A stretch of DNA of 64,000 nucleotides, from the NCBI RefSeq assembly GCF_003047105.1, contig NZ_CP028473.1, positions 59,421-123,420 on the forward strand, read 5' to 3'. This document shows positions 50,850-60,356 of this stretch, piece by piece; the stretch's first letter is position 1; the number at the start of each line of letters is the position of its first letter. The translations under genes were made by a program, and so were the position numbers. Source of the DNA: Celeribacter baekdonensis. Lineage in GTDB: Bacteria; Pseudomonadota; Alphaproteobacteria; Rhodobacterales; Rhodobacteraceae. The notes below the pieces were generated by a model. That model saw only the letters and a list, made by a program, of their open reading frames with translations, made no database searches and was not told the origin of the DNA.

Positions 50850-52989
50850 CGGTTTTGTCTCCCTTGTCTTGCTTGTCTCCCCAGTAATGTTTGATGCCCG
50901 TCCACTCGGGGTCCGCACCCGGAAGGTCGTAAACCCCGATCCGGTCGTTGAAGAGCCCCCCGAGATAGAGCCTGCCCTTGTGTTCGCGCATTGAGGTGAT
51001 CGAGGGGTGCTTGACCCCGTCGCGATCCCACAGCACATCAAGGATTTCGCCCTCCAGGCTGAACTTGAACAGACAGCCCGCATTCATGTTTGGATACATC
51101 CATTCGTCCGCCGCCACGCGGTAGACCATGCGCCGCCGGAACTGTGGCATCCGCTGAGCGAGATCGAATGTCGGCGACCGCATGCCGATGACGGCACACC
51201 AGAAGGACCCGTCCGAGGCACGGTTGATATTGTCCGGGTAGCCCGGCAGATCCGGGATCACGACTTCGGTCTGCCCCTTGCGCGGGCCCGCGTACCAATA
51301 GCGACTGATCCGACAGCCCCAGGTTTCGGCAAAGAGGAAGGATTCATCGTCGCCAACCATCGTGATGCCATTCGGGAACTGAAGGTTCGACAGAACGGTC
51401 CGGGACGAGCCGTCGTGCGGGTCGTAGCAGATGATCCGACCATTGCCGCGCGATTCCAGCGCATCGAGAATCCAGTCGTGAATCTCGTAGCGGATGGTGG
51501 CTTCGGAAAAGAAAATCCGACCGTCCGGCGCGATGTCGAGATCGTCGGCGAGCCGCATACGGGAATCGTCGATCACCGAGAACAGCGAGCGGTTGGTTTC
51601 GTCCGAAAGTTTGACCGGCTTGCGGTCCTTGGTGACTTTGTAAAGCCCCATTCCCCCGACACAGACCACAAGCTCCTGATCCCGATTGAACGCCATGCCA
51701 AGCGGCTGCCCCCCGATATGGACATAGACCTCGTGCCGTTTGTAATCCGGGGCAAAGAACCGGATCACATCGCCATGACGGCTGCCGCAATAGAGGTTGT
51801 CGTCTTCATCGAGAATAATGTCTTCCGGCCCGTCGAGCTCGCCCAGACCGATTGCCTCCGCCGACGACAACCTGTCGTTGACCTCGTAAACCGACGACGA
51901 GCCTTCCACCGTTTCGGGACAGGGCGGAAGCGCGAAATAGGTCGGGGACACATAGGCCCGGTTCAGGATCTTGAGCCGGTTCTTGACCCATTTGACGTCG
52001 ATCGCCACGGCGGCCAGAAGAATCAGCCCCAAAACGAGTTCGCTTGTCCCGGTGCGCAGCCCGAGCCGCACCAGCGCATTGGTCACCAGCACGACGATCA
52101 CCGTGCCGATAATGGCCTTGGCCACAGACCCACGGCCACCGCCAAGGCTGTTGCCGCCGAGCACCGCCGCCGTCAGGATCACAATTTCGAGTCCGACACC
52201 GACAGAGCCGCCTATGCTGCCGAGGCGCGAGGCATAGAACAGCGCCCCCGCCGCCGTCAGAACGCCGGACATCACATAGGTCTGCGCCACGATCCGCTTG
52301 ACCGGCAGACCCACATTATAGGCCGAGCGGCGCGAGCCACCGACCGCACTCAAATGCCAGCCGAAGCGCATGCGCGTCATCAGGATATGGATCATCACCG
52401 CGACAATGGTGGCAAATACAAGCGAGACCGGCACCCCCATGACACTGGCCAGCCCCAGATAATCCCATGCCGGCACCGCCGTGTCGGAATAGGAAGCCTG
52501 GACCCCGTAGTTCAGCGACAAAAGTTCCACGATGGCGCGCAGCAGGATGAGCGTCACCAATGTGGTCAAAAACGCGCGCAGACGCATGTAGCCGATAAGC
52601 AGCCCGTTCAACATCCCGACGAGCCCGCCGAGCAGCAGGACCGCAGGGATGACGACAATCAGCGGCATGCCGAGCGCATTCACCAGATAGAGCCCGGCGA
52701 AATTGCACAGGGCGAAATTAGACCCGACACTCAGGTCGATTCCCCCGGCCTTGAGCACCAGCGTCATGCCGATGCAGATGAACATGTATTCCCCCAGAAC
52801 ACGGGCAATCGTCGACAGGCTCCCGATGGTGAAGAACCCCGGTATGATCGTGGAAAACACGGCGATGGCGAGGACCAGGAAAAGCACCGGGATCGCGTTG
52901 TCGACCCAGTTCTTGGCCAGAATTTCGCCAAGCAGATGATCCGGGACATAGCGATACCGCCAGCGCTGATACGTTTCGTTTACGCTCAT
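50842..52989 (-). CDS. Fusion: RbsC-like ABC permease plus SMP-30/gluconolactonase-like domain
   Basis: 715 aa in one uninterrupted frame. Residues about 1-345 form a ribose-type permease with eight to ten membrane helices, including LVLKAGGIDLSVGSNFALCN and ILTAAVLGGNSLGGGRGSVA. After a short linker (NRAYVSPTYFALPPCPETVE) residues about 365-700 form a propeller: GPEDIILDEDDNLYCGSRHG, LADDLDIAPDGRIFFSEATI, FPNGITMVGDDESFLFAETW, LPGYPDNINRASDGSFWCAV. Ordinary RbsC is about 330 aa. The fusion tethers a predicted lactonase to the inner-membrane channel, on the side set by an even or odd helix count. Single coding sequence with no stop between the two parts. Confidence 0.88.
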   Translation of the reverse strand: MSVNETYQRWRYRYVPDHLLGEILAKNWVDNAIPVLFLVLAIAVFSTIIPGFFTIGSLSTIARVLGEYMFICIGMTLVLKAGGIDLSVGSNFALCNFAGLYLVNALGMPLIVVIPAVLLLGGLVGMLNGLLIGYMRLRAFLTTLVTLILLRAIVELLSLNYGVQASYSDTAVPAWDYLGLASVMGVPVSLVFATIVAVMIHILMTRMRFGWHLSAVGGSRRSAYNVGLPVKRIVAQTYVMSGVLTAAGALFYASRLGSIGGSVGVGLEIVILTAAVLGGNSLGGGRGSVAKAIIGTVIVVLVTNALVRLGLRTGTSELVLGLILLAAVAIDVKWVKNRLKILNRAYVSPTYFALPPCPETVEGSSSVYEVNDRLSSAEAIGLGELDGPEDIILDEDDNLYCGSRHGDVIRFFAPDYKRHEVYVHIGGQPLGMAFNRDQELVVCVGGMGLYKVTKDRKPVKLSDETNRSLFSVIDDSRMRLADDLDIAPDGRIFFSEATIRYEIHDWILDALESRGNGRIICYDPHDGSSRTVLSNLQFPNGITMVGDDESFLFAETWGCRISRYWYAGPRKGQTEVVIPDLPGYPDNINRASDGSFWCAVIGMRSPTFDLAQRMPQFRRRMVYRVAADEWMYPNMNAGCLFKFSLEGEILDVLWDRDGVKHPSITSMREHKGRLYLGGLFNDRIGVYDLPGADPEWTGIKHYWGDKQDKGDKTDE

Positions 52990-53050
52990 TCAACTTACTC
53001 CGAAGATATGCGCGGCCGCAGCACACAGGCATACGACCGCGTCCGGGGGC

Positions 53051-54076
53051 TCAGTCGCCCGCCTTGATCCCGTCCAGCGTCCAGCAGGATGCGGGGCCCA
53101 CCGTGTCCGGTGTCAGGATCTTGTTTTCCGTATAAAGACCGAAGGGCTGCGATCCCGGTTCGGGCCGGGTCTGCAACAGGATCTGGATGGTTTCAGCCAG
53201 TTGATTCGCCTGATCGCGGGTGTCCACCTTGACATAGGACGCAAACGCGCCGCTCTCGAGGTTCGTACAGCCGAATTGCTGATTGCCGCCGCCTGTTGAA
53301 ATCAGTTTGACCTGCTCCGTCAGCCCGGCTTCGCGAATGGCCGCCGCGATGCCGACATCCATATTGTCCCACAAGCCGATGAAGGCGCAGAGATCGCCAT
53401 GTTGTTTGAGAATGGTCGAGGCGATCGAGCGCGCCTTGGACGCGTCCCAGTCGGCGGCCTGATTGGAAACGATCTCGATATCCGGGTACTCCGACAGGGC
53501 ATCCTCGACGCCTGCAACGCCCAACTGGTTCGGCGGCGCCGTGACCGGCCCCTGCACCACGGCGACCTTGCCCGAGGTTCCCTTGCCGCACATCCGGGCG
53601 GCCTCCTGCGCCGTTTTCACCCCGACATCGTACCAGTCCCCGCCGACGAAGGCGTCGGAGTTGACCGGGGTCTTCAGGTTCATCTGGATCACATTGATGC
53701 CCGCATCCATCGCCCGGCGAATGAGCTTGGCATAGGCCTGCATATCGTTGTTGTGGACGATCAACACATCGGGCTTTTCGTTGATGAGCTGTTCGATGGC
53801 CTGGGCCCCGGCATCGACATTCCAGTTGGGATCGCGGATCGTCAGCTCATACCCGAGCCGCTCTGCATCCCGTTCAACGGCCGCCATCCAGCCCTGTGTC
53901 AGGTCGAACCCCATCGTGATCGGAACGAAAGCGACCTTTTTGCCTTCCAATGCCTTGTGATAGTCAAAGATCAGGCCGTCGTTCGGGCGCTCCGCCATCG
54001 CTGGCATGGAAACCCCTAGGGTCGCGCACAGAACGGCTGTGACACCGAGCGCCTTTGTCAATCTGGACAGTTTCAT
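53051..54076 (-). CDS. Sugar ABC transporter substrate-binding protein
   Basis: 341 aa. Signal peptide MKLSRLTKALGVTAVLCATL with cleavage near AMA-E. The mature protein is of the ribose-binding (Peripla_BP_4) type: KKVAFVPITMGFDLTQGWMA, LINEKPDVLIVHNNDMQAYA, AGINVIQMNLKTPVNSDAFV and LCAFIGLWDNMDVGIAAAIR (periplasmic-binding Asp/Asn residues). It delivers substrate to the two permeases. Located between them, an unusual but not rare order. Confidence 0.92.
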   Translation of the reverse strand: MKLSRLTKALGVTAVLCATLGVSMPAMAERPNDGLIFDYHKALEGKKVAFVPITMGFDLTQGWMAAVERDAERLGYELTIRDPNWNVDAGAQAIEQLINEKPDVLIVHNNDMQAYAKLIRRAMDAGINVIQMNLKTPVNSDAFVGGDWYDVGVKTAQEAARMCGKGTSGKVAVVQGPVTAPPNQLGVAGVEDALSEYPDIEIVSNQAADWDASKARSIASTILKQHGDLCAFIGLWDNMDVGIAAAIREAGLTEQVKLISTGGGNQQFGCTNLESGAFASYVKVDTRDQANQLAETIQILLQTRPEPGSQPFGLYTENKILTPDTVGPASCWTLDGIKAGD

Positions 54077-54148
54077 GTTTCTCCTCCCATGAGACTTGTT
54101 GTGCTTTTTTTCGATTATTGTTGGGTGTTGTTTTGGCCTGTAAGCGCC

Positions 54149-55135
54149 TCAGATATCCCCCTGTTGAGAGGTCTGTTCATCTCTGGGGTTGAGCACCGAG
54201 TCGACAATGATCGCCAACAACAGAATGAGGCTCTTGATGATGTTCTGCGCGGAATAGCTGATGTTCATGATCGTCATGCCGTTCAGCAGCAATCCGATCA
54301 AAAGCGTGCCTGAAAGAACATTGCGTACGCTGCCCTTGCCCCCGGCCAAACCGATCCCCCCGATCACGACCACCAGAATGATGTCGTAGATCATCGTCGA
54401 ACTGGCCAGTTTGGTGTTCACGGAGGACACCGTCATCGCCATGATCAGACCAGCACAGAAGGCGATGAACGCCGAACTGCTGTACATCAGGACCTTGATG
54501 GGGCGGATCGGGATACCGCTGTTGCGCGACGCCATCGGGTTGTCGCCGATCGCATAGACGAACGCCCCGTAGCGCGTCAGGCGCAGCCCGACGAAAGCGG
54601 CACAGGCGACGACCAGGAACAGCACGACGGGCATCGGCAACGCCGCGACGCTCCCCGTCCCAAGCGAGGCCAGCCAGCCAACATCGCCGCTGATGAAAAT
54701 ATTGTCGCTCGGCACCAGCGCGAAACGCCCGAGCCCGGTAATGACGGTGGCCATGGCGAGCGTGGCGAAGATATCCGGGATTTCGACATAGGCCACGAGG
54801 ATGCCGGTGACCGTCCCAATGGCCAGCGCCAGCAACAGCCCCAACAGCAACGCCAGTTCGATCTGCATCCCGCCGGTAAAAAGGACAAAGGACCATCCGG
54901 TGGAAAACACCATGACCGCAACCATCGTCAGGTCTATGCCCCGTCCGATGACGACCCCGGCCATGCCAATGGCCAGAATACCCAGCATCGAAACATTCTG
55001 TAAAAGCGACACGAGATTCGACACCTGAAAGAAGCTGTCGAGTGTCAGCGAGAAAATCACGAAAAGCGCCCCGGAAATGGCAAGCACCATTTGTTCCTGG
55101 TTCAACGAGAGCCTCGTTTTTTGATGTGCAGTCAT
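54149..55135 (-). CDS. Sugar ABC transporter permease (RbsC type)
   Basis: 328 aa, about ten hydrophobic segments. Typical blocks: LGILAIGMAGVVIGRGIDLT, TGILVAYVEIPDIFATLAMA, AIGDNPMASRNSGIPIRPIK (the loop that contacts the ATPase) and VIGGIGLAGGKGSVRNVLSG. It pairs with the permease half of the fusion protein to make a heterodimeric channel. First gene of the ABC operon, divergent from the LysR gene. Confidence 0.92.
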   Translation of the reverse strand: MTAHQKTRLSLNQEQMVLAISGALFVIFSLTLDSFFQVSNLVSLLQNVSMLGILAIGMAGVVIGRGIDLTMVAVMVFSTGWSFVLFTGGMQIELALLLGLLLALAIGTVTGILVAYVEIPDIFATLAMATVITGLGRFALVPSDNIFISGDVGWLASLGTGSVAALPMPVVLFLVVACAAFVGLRLTRYGAFVYAIGDNPMASRNSGIPIRPIKVLMYSSSAFIAFCAGLIMAMTVSSVNTKLASSTMIYDIILVVVIGGIGLAGGKGSVRNVLSGTLLIGLLLNGMTIMNISYSAQNIIKSLILLLAIIVDSVLNPRDEQTSQQGDI

Positions 55136-55681
55136 GGCGGCTTCCTCCCCAAGCCATGCCCCTGCCCTCGTCGCATCTTCATGTGCGATCGTTTCAGAGC
55201 GGGACCCAAAATAATGTCATGCCTGACAATCCCGGGCGAATGTCTGCATTCATCCCGACAGGCGTCATGTGTCGTCCGTATCACCTGACAGAGGCGATGC
55301 CCTCCTTGCCATCCTCCCTGTCGCAAGCCTTTGGCAAGATCGTTGTGCGGCGCCAACCGGACGCGTCATTTTGTCGTCTTGTTTGTTTTGCTGCCCGTAT
55401 CTTTGGGATCGGGCGATATTTTGTCTAATATCAACTTCACAAAAATACATATGAGATAGATTATGAATTAGAGTTCTCATAGTACGACATCCATGACACC
55501 CCCACCCATACGGGAGAACGGATATTCCCTTGGAAACATCGACCGCCCGCCAAGCCATCACCGACACCGCCCGCGAACACGCGCCCGACGCGTGTTCGCG
55601 AATAACCTTCGCAAAATCGTTCCCCTGCCGGGACATCTCGGCCTGCCAATACCGACTGAAACCTGAAACCGGACCGAAGCC
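55136..55681. other. Divergent control region between the ABC operon and LysR gene
   Basis: 546 bp without a gene. Two structures are visible: TATGAGA ... TCTCATA with an 18-bp spacer (55450-55481), and the perfect 12-bp inverted repeat at 55572-55600. LysR-type binding sites would be expected here. Confidence 0.5.
55572..55600 (+). promoter_or_regulatory. Perfect 12-bp inverted repeat in the LysR leader
   Basis: CGCGAACACGCG and CGCGTGTTCGCG around a 5-nt loop, about 80 bp upstream of the LysR start. As RNA it would be a very stable hairpin; without a T tail it is not a standard terminator. It may be an attenuating leader structure or a protein-binding site. Confidence 0.6.
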
Positions 55682-56656
55682 ATGACACAACAGCCGAAAC
55701 ATGTCCCTCTGCCACAGGAGTTTCTGCATTCCAGAAACCTGACGTTGCATAAACTCAATGTATTTTGCATCGTTGCCAAATATTCCAGCGTGACAAGGAC
55801 CGCCGAACATCTAAACATTGCCCAGCCGGCTGTTACGGCGCACCTGCGCAGCCTCGAAGAAAGTCTCGGAACGCAACTTGTGCGCAAGGCCGGGCGCAAT
55901 ATCGAACTGACCCAAGCCGGCGAACGGGTCTATTCCTGGGCAACCGAGGTCATGCAACGCAGCACGGAGATGTTTCTTGATCTGGAGGATATCCGTCAGG
56001 GTATCCTTGGAGAAACCAAGATCGCAGCCACAATGGTCGTCGGAACATATAAACTTCCAGATATCATTATCCGGTTTCACAAGGAGTATCCGACCAGCAA
56101 GGTCTGCATGTCGATGTCCAGCCCCCGCCTCGCCACCGAGGCCGTTCTCTCCGGCGACTGCGATTTTGGCGTCGCCCTGATTGACCCTAACCAGGACACA
56201 TCGCGGCTTGAAATCGAATTGCTCTGGAAAGAACCCCTCTTCCTTGTTGCGGCCCTGAACAGCAGCTTCGCCGGAAATGTCGCAAGCCTGTCGGACCTCG
56301 CCTCCCTGCCGTTCGTCACCCCCCGCAAGGGACAGATCGCCCGCGAACTCATTGACGAGGCCCTGCGCACCGCGGGCGTTGTCCGCACAAACAGCGTCCT
56401 GGAATTCGGGCATCCTGAACCGATCCTGAGCGCCATTCGCGCAGATATCGGTGTCGGCTTTGTGTTTCAGAGCGCCGTGCCCGCCAACCCGGAAAAAGAC
56501 GGGCTTCGCATCGTGCAGACACCGGAAATCGACATCGCCATCCCTCTGTTCCTGATCCATGACAAGAAAATGGTCTTCTCCGCGCCGCAAACCGAACTGA
56601 TCTCGGAAATCCGCAATACGTTTGCGAATTTCGGACGGGAAACCACAAAATCATAG
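55682..56656 (+). CDS. LysR-family transcriptional regulator
   Basis: 324 aa. N-terminal helix-turn-helix: NVFCIVAKYSSVTRTAEHLN and IAQPAVTAHLRSLEESLGTQ, followed by the linker helix and a substrate-binding domain (GVGFVFQSAVPANPEKDGLR near the C-terminus). Transcribed divergently from the sugar ABC operon with 546 bp between, the usual arrangement for a LysR activator and its target. An extended 20-residue N-terminal tail precedes the DNA-binding domain. Inducer probably the imported sugar acid or a breakdown product. Confidence 0.9.
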   Translation: MTQQPKHVPLPQEFLHSRNLTLHKLNVFCIVAKYSSVTRTAEHLNIAQPAVTAHLRSLEESLGTQLVRKAGRNIELTQAGERVYSWATEVMQRSTEMFLDLEDIRQGILGETKIAATMVVGTYKLPDIIIRFHKEYPTSKVCMSMSSPRLATEAVLSGDCDFGVALIDPNQDTSRLEIELLWKEPLFLVAALNSSFAGNVASLSDLASLPFVTPRKGQIARELIDEALRTAGVVRTNSVLEFGHPEPILSAIRADIGVGFVFQSAVPANPEKDGLRIVQTPEIDIAIPLFLIHDKKMVFSAPQTELISEIRNTFANFGRETTKS

Positions 56657-56714
56657 ACCTCTAAGATTATGTCGTCTAAGGTTTCGGAAATCATTTTCGG
56701 ACTGTGAGGACATC

Positions 56715-57539
56715 GTGACCATTAAAAACATCCTTCTCGCCCACACTGGAAGCGCGGGATTTCCCCATAGCCTTCGTCACGCCGTGAAAGTTGCAAAACG
56801 CCATGAAGCATGGCTGACCGGCATTTATGGCGGACCGTCGTCCTATTTCGATCAGGTGCTGGGTCTGACCGAAGACCTCCACGACAAGCTCAAGACGGTG
56901 AGAGCCGCAAAAATCGAGGGCTCGCGGGAGTTGTTTCAGCAGGAAGTGGAAGCCGCCGGGATCGAAAATCGCGCCCGTTTTCTCATGCCCGAGGTCATCG
57001 GCAAACTTTCTCTGGCAGAGATCGCCCGGAATTTCGACTTCATCGTAACCGGCTATCCTCCGAAACTTCCCACGGATGAATACCGGGCCGTCAGCCCGGA
57101 TGTGATGGCGCTGCAAAGCGGTCGCCCCGTACTTGTGGTGCCCGATGACTATATCTCAGAAGGGCTGGCCAATCATGTGCTGGTCGCATGGGACGGCAAA
57201 CGGGCCTCCGCGCGTGCGCTGAGCGACGCCATGACCGTGCTCGAAGATGCACCGAAGAAGGTCTCGATCCTGACCGTCGGCGATGTGCTTCACGAGATGC
57301 CCACAGGCACCGATATCGTGACCCACCTCGAACGCCACGGCATACAGGCGGAACACATCCTGCGTCCCCGATCGGGACGAAAAATCGCGGAGATCATCGA
57401 AACTACGGCTTCTGAAATCGGCGCACAGCTGATCGTGATGGGCGCATACGAGCACAGCAAGTTTTCGCAGGATCTGTTCGGCGGTGTCACCCACCATGTA
57501 ATCCGCACCGCCAAAGTGCCAGTGTTCATGTCGCACTAA
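56715..57539 (+). CDS. Tandem universal stress protein
   Basis: 274 aa from GTG 56715, with TGAGGA upstream; the open frame extends earlier into the LysR end but without a start signal. Two Usp domains: the first begins IKNILLAHTGSAGFPHSLRH, the second around NHVLVAWDGKRASARALSDA. The C-terminal IVMGAYEHSKFSQDLFGGVT fits the G-x2-G-x9-G-S/T ATP-binding motif, with Glu in place of the second Gly. Such proteins help in stress survival. It lies 58 bp after the LysR stop and might be cotranscribed with it. Confidence 0.85.
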   Translation: MTIKNILLAHTGSAGFPHSLRHAVKVAKRHEAWLTGIYGGPSSYFDQVLGLTEDLHDKLKTVRAAKIEGSRELFQQEVEAAGIENRARFLMPEVIGKLSLAEIARNFDFIVTGYPPKLPTDEYRAVSPDVMALQSGRPVLVVPDDYISEGLANHVLVAWDGKRASARALSDAMTVLEDAPKKVSILTVGDVLHEMPTGTDIVTHLERHGIQAEHILRPRSGRKIAEIIETTASEIGAQLIVMGAYEHSKFSQDLFGGVTHHVIRTAKVPVFMSH

Positions 57540-58080
57540 AAGAATGCCCCCTACATGCATGTTTTATGCCAACAACAGGACAGTTAGACAAAGCGGAACG
57601 AGACGACATTTCGTTCATATTAACCACTAAGAAGTGGCTCTATGGATGCCCGCCAGCGCGGGTCTACCCCGTCTTGATAAGACGCGCGATGCTCGTGAAT
57701 CACATCCGGACTCGTGCGCCTTAGCCGCGCGGACAGCACAGAGAATAATCTGCAATTGTAACATATATTTAGCGTGACTGCATGTCGCGCATAATGTCCA
57801 TTCCACAGTCGTCAAATTGAGCAACTGTGTTTGTATTGAACATGCAGGAGCTGAGACGCGCGTTTTCTTAGTCATGACGAACTTACTAATCTGTCCAACA
57901 TGAGTCGAATTCATATGGCAAGGAGGAGAACGCAAAGTTCGCTTCATCCATTAATTTATTGGAACGTATCACAAAATTCTTGGAGGGTGACCCGACCCTC
58001 TTGTTCACAGAGCGCTATATAGGCCTTTTATCATACCCCTGCGCGCTCATGCGCACATTTTATTTGTAAGCAGTATTTTT
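57540..58080. other. Gene-free AT-richer interval
   Basis: About 540 bp between the stress-protein gene and the conjugation region. Frames present on both strands are short and show no coding bias. A GAGGGT / ACCCTC hairpin with a 6-nt loop lies at 57983-58000. This is the boundary between the catabolic island and the transfer module. Confidence 0.5.
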
Positions 58081-58281
58081 ATGGGTAAAAAGAAGATCGG
58101 AAGGCCCTTTCAGGAAGGCTATTTCCTCTCAAAGCAAGTCGAAACCCACGTCTTCACGGACTACCGTTGGAACGATGGCACCACCAGCCGTCTCTGGCAT
58201 TTTGACCCTGACCAATATGACCCGTCGGCCATTTACATCCGCCCTTTTTCCCTCAGCGATCCTGATGAGAGCGATCAATAA
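58081..58281 (+). CDS. Small hypothetical protein (66 aa)
   Basis: ATG 58081 opens MGKKKIGRPFQEGYFLSKQV and continues with HVFTDYRWNDGTTSRLWHFD. Basic start, acidic end (SLSDPDESDQ). No clear ribosome site and no family recognised. It overlaps the end of the convergent TrbM-like gene by 7 nt. The amino-acid composition looks like a real protein, but this is the only support. Confidence 0.45.
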   Translation: MGKKKIGRPFQEGYFLSKQVETHVFTDYRWNDGTTSRLWHFDPDQYDPSAIYIRPFSLSDPDESDQ

Positions 58282-58853
58282 GCAAACCACTCCGAGTGGC
58301 CCATGTTGCCCTCATAGTCGCCGTATTCGACCATGATGCTGCGAAGAGAGAATTCACCTGAGCGTCGCCTCGTGGGCAACTCGATCACTTGGCCACTTTG
58401 AGAGACGAAACTGTCAGGCCATGACCGGCTTTCTCGTCGCGCGCGCTGGAGATAGGTGCAGGTTCGGTTCTCCCGATCGCACGATTTCACGGACCAGTTC
58501 CACACACGCCCATCCTCATTGGTGTCATATGAGCTTCCAGTGAACCAGATCACATGGGTCCGGTTCAGCCATTCGTATTCCGGCAGGTTGGTGTCGAGCT
58601 CACCCTCCCCGCCGGGCCCGCCCAGCTCGACCGGCACATGGGCAAAGGTGCAGACCCCGAAGGGCGGCAGGCTCGGCCAGGGCGTGATGCGGCGGATCAT
58701 GGTGCGATAGGCCCGTGCGCAGACCGCGCTTGGCGGGAAACCACCCGCCATGCAAAGCATGATGGCGCAGTCGATATCATAGGCCCGCGCCTTCTCAGGG
58801 GTGCCGAACGCCGCCATCACACCCATCACCGCAGCCATCGCCTGTCGCTTCAT
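58275..58853 (-). CDS. Periplasmic TrbM/KikA-like conjugation protein
   Basis: 192 aa from ATG 58853 (MKRQAMAAVMG); a GTG three codons earlier is an alternative. Signal peptide with cleavage near ARA-Y. The mature start has IDCAIMLCMAGGFPPSAVCA and YRTMIRRITPWPSLPPFGVC, cysteines arranged as in TrbM/KikA entry-exclusion or mating proteins. The rest contains VKSCDRENRTCTYLQRARRE with two further Cys. Orientation is opposite to the virB genes. TrbM assignment is by pattern memory and moderate. Confidence 0.55.
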   Translation of the reverse strand: MKRQAMAAVMGVMAAFGTPEKARAYDIDCAIMLCMAGGFPPSAVCARAYRTMIRRITPWPSLPPFGVCTFAHVPVELGGPGGEGELDTNLPEYEWLNRTHVIWFTGSSYDTNEDGRVWNWSVKSCDRENRTCTYLQRARRESRSWPDSFVSQSGQVIELPTRRRSGEFSLRSIMVEYGDYEGNMGHSEWFAY

Positions 58854-58997
58854 GTCGCTCACCAGCCTTGTTTCGCGCGAAAGTTGCGCGAACTATCGCG
58901 CAATTTGTATTTATCTGCAATATGTCGTATTGACTCCATATGACTTTATGGCCTTAGTGTCGTGAAGTAGAAGGGCTCTCATGGGGAGAGTCCGAAC

Positions 58998-59312
58998 ATG
59001 CCGATAGCGCGCAACCAAATTTTGATCACCATCGATGGTGTAAAAGACCTTTTTGAGAAGGGCGTTGCATTCCGCTGCCGGTATGAACTCGTGGGGTTCA
59101 CGGACGATGGCAAGCCGCGCTACCAGTGCATCTACCTGCGGATCGGCGAGCCGGAAGCCATTCTCGTCTCCACGAGAATTACCCCGCACGGGCCCGAGCC
59201 GCGGTATTTCAACATCTGGCCGGGGCTCTTTAAACATCATCTCGAGTTCGGTGACGGGCGCAATCTGTGCTTTGGCCCTGACTACAGCATCACCCTCGAG
59301 GAGTGCGGCTGA
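58998..59312 (+). CDS. Small hypothetical protein heading the virB operon (104 aa)
   Basis: ATG 58998 with GGGAGAG upstream. Product begins [20 protein letters not shown], contains [20 protein letters not shown] and ends in TLEECG. No motif recognised. It overlaps the start of the VirB1-like gene, so it is probably the first gene of the transfer operon. The reverse strand is open too, but this strand fits the operon. Confidence 0.5.
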   Translation: MPIARNQILITIDGVKDLFEKGVAFRCRYELVGFTDDGKPRYQCIYLRIGEPEAILVSTRITPHGPEPRYFNIWPGLFKHHLEFGDGRNLCFGPDYSITLEECG

Positions 59313-59948
59313 CGTCATCGCTTTTGCGCGCGATGGCACTGTTCGGACGTCAGGTTGGACCTTCCACGGCGAAAAACCCGCCTGGGCAGGGCTGAACGAC
59401 GGCGCTGAACCCGTGGTTTCATTTCCACCTCAGGAGGCTACACCGACTTCGGGGCGCACAGAGATCCTCAATTTGATCCTGGCCACCGCAGATCGCCACG
59501 AGGGCAATCGCGCCCTGCGGCAGGTTGGTCTGGGCCCGGATGATTGGCAGGTCCTGTTCCGCGCACTGGTCGAAGCTGAAAGCAGCTACAACCCGACCGC
59601 CGTAAGCCCCAAGGGCGCCTATGGTCTCGGCCAACTGATGCCGGATACCGCCCGTGCTCTCAGCGTCGATCCGCGCGATCCTCCCAGAACCTCGACGGCG
59701 CGGCGCGCTATCTCCTCGCTCAACTCGCCACGTTCAAGGACATCGACCTTGCGCTCGCGGCCTACAATGCCGGTCCTCACCGCGTGATCCAATACGCGGG
59801 CGTCCCACCCTTCTCCGAGACGCGTGCCTACATTGCGCGCATTCACCGGATACAGTCTCGGCTGGCGGGGACGCCTACGAACAAGCCAAGCTTCCGCCTC
59901 GCGACCAGCCTGCCAGAGCGCGCACCGGTCCTCATTGATTTTCAGTAA
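59303..59948 (+). pseudogene. virB1: VirB1-like lytic transglycosylase, frameshifted
   Basis: Catalytic part: [20 protein letters not shown] followed by [19 protein letters not shown], the Glu and the G-L-x-Q-L-M-P motif of VirB1-type SLT domains. Near 59680-59687 one base is missing; in the next frame the protein continues [36 protein letters not shown] and ends at the stop 59946-59948. The signal-peptide region before [14 protein letters not shown] also seems frame-disturbed near 59350. It would open the peptidoglycan for the mating channel. Confidence 0.7.
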
Positions 59949-59963
59949 TTAAAGGAACTTCGC

Positions 59964-60245
59964 ATGCTTCGACATCGCCTCAGCCGCCTTTTGCCCACCG
60001 CTACAACCTTGACGATTCTCTCGGCACCCGCTTTCGCGCAAGACTTGTCGCCGATCCAGACCATGCTGGAAACCGTCGAGGCCGCTCTCACCGGTCCGAT
60101 CGGGATCGCGGTCGCGACGCTCGCGGTCATTGGCACCGGCTTCATGTGTATGATGGGAAGGCTCAACTGGGGCTGGTTCGCCTCGGTCATCATCGGGATC
60201 GTGCTGATCTTCTCGGCCGGCACCATTGTCGACGGCTTCTCGTGA
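59964..60245 (+). CDS. virB2: VirB2/TrbC-family pilin
   Basis: 93 aa, ATG 59964 with AAAGGA upstream. A long signal sequence ends near AFA-Q (APAFAQDLSPIQ). Two hydrophobic helices follow: GPIGIAVATLAVIGTGFMCM and WGWFASVIIGIVLIFSAGTI, separated by a short GRLN loop, as expected for a VirB2 pilin monomer. Its position between VirB1 and VirB3 is canonical. This is the only fully intact gene of the transfer cluster in the window. Confidence 0.9.
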   Translation: MLRHRLSRLLPTATTLTILSAPAFAQDLSPIQTMLETVEAALTGPIGIAVATLAVIGTGFMCMMGRLNWGWFASVIIGIVLIFSAGTIVDGFS

Positions 60246-60356
60246 CATTCCGGCAAAATAGCATCCTACGAGCGACCCGAACGCGTTGTGCTGCGCAAAC
60301 GCTGCCTCGGGTCCCTCTCCGGACACACAATTTCTTCTAAGCCGGAATATCACCCA

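Noticed and set aside
51007..53067. Plus-strand ORF of 686 aa
   Set aside because: Antisense to the permease-SMP-30 fusion; no recognisable domain, composition rich in Arg, His and Gln.
56667..56690. Two TCTAAG copies between LysR and the stress-protein gene as another regulon site
   Set aside because: They are in direct, not inverted, orientation and lack the CTTAG-N4-CTAAG geometry.
58911..59339. Minus-strand ORF of 142 aa at the start of the transfer operon
   Set aside because: Overlaps the plus-strand 104-aa frame that has a ribosome site and fits the operon direction; the antisense product has no recognisable feature.
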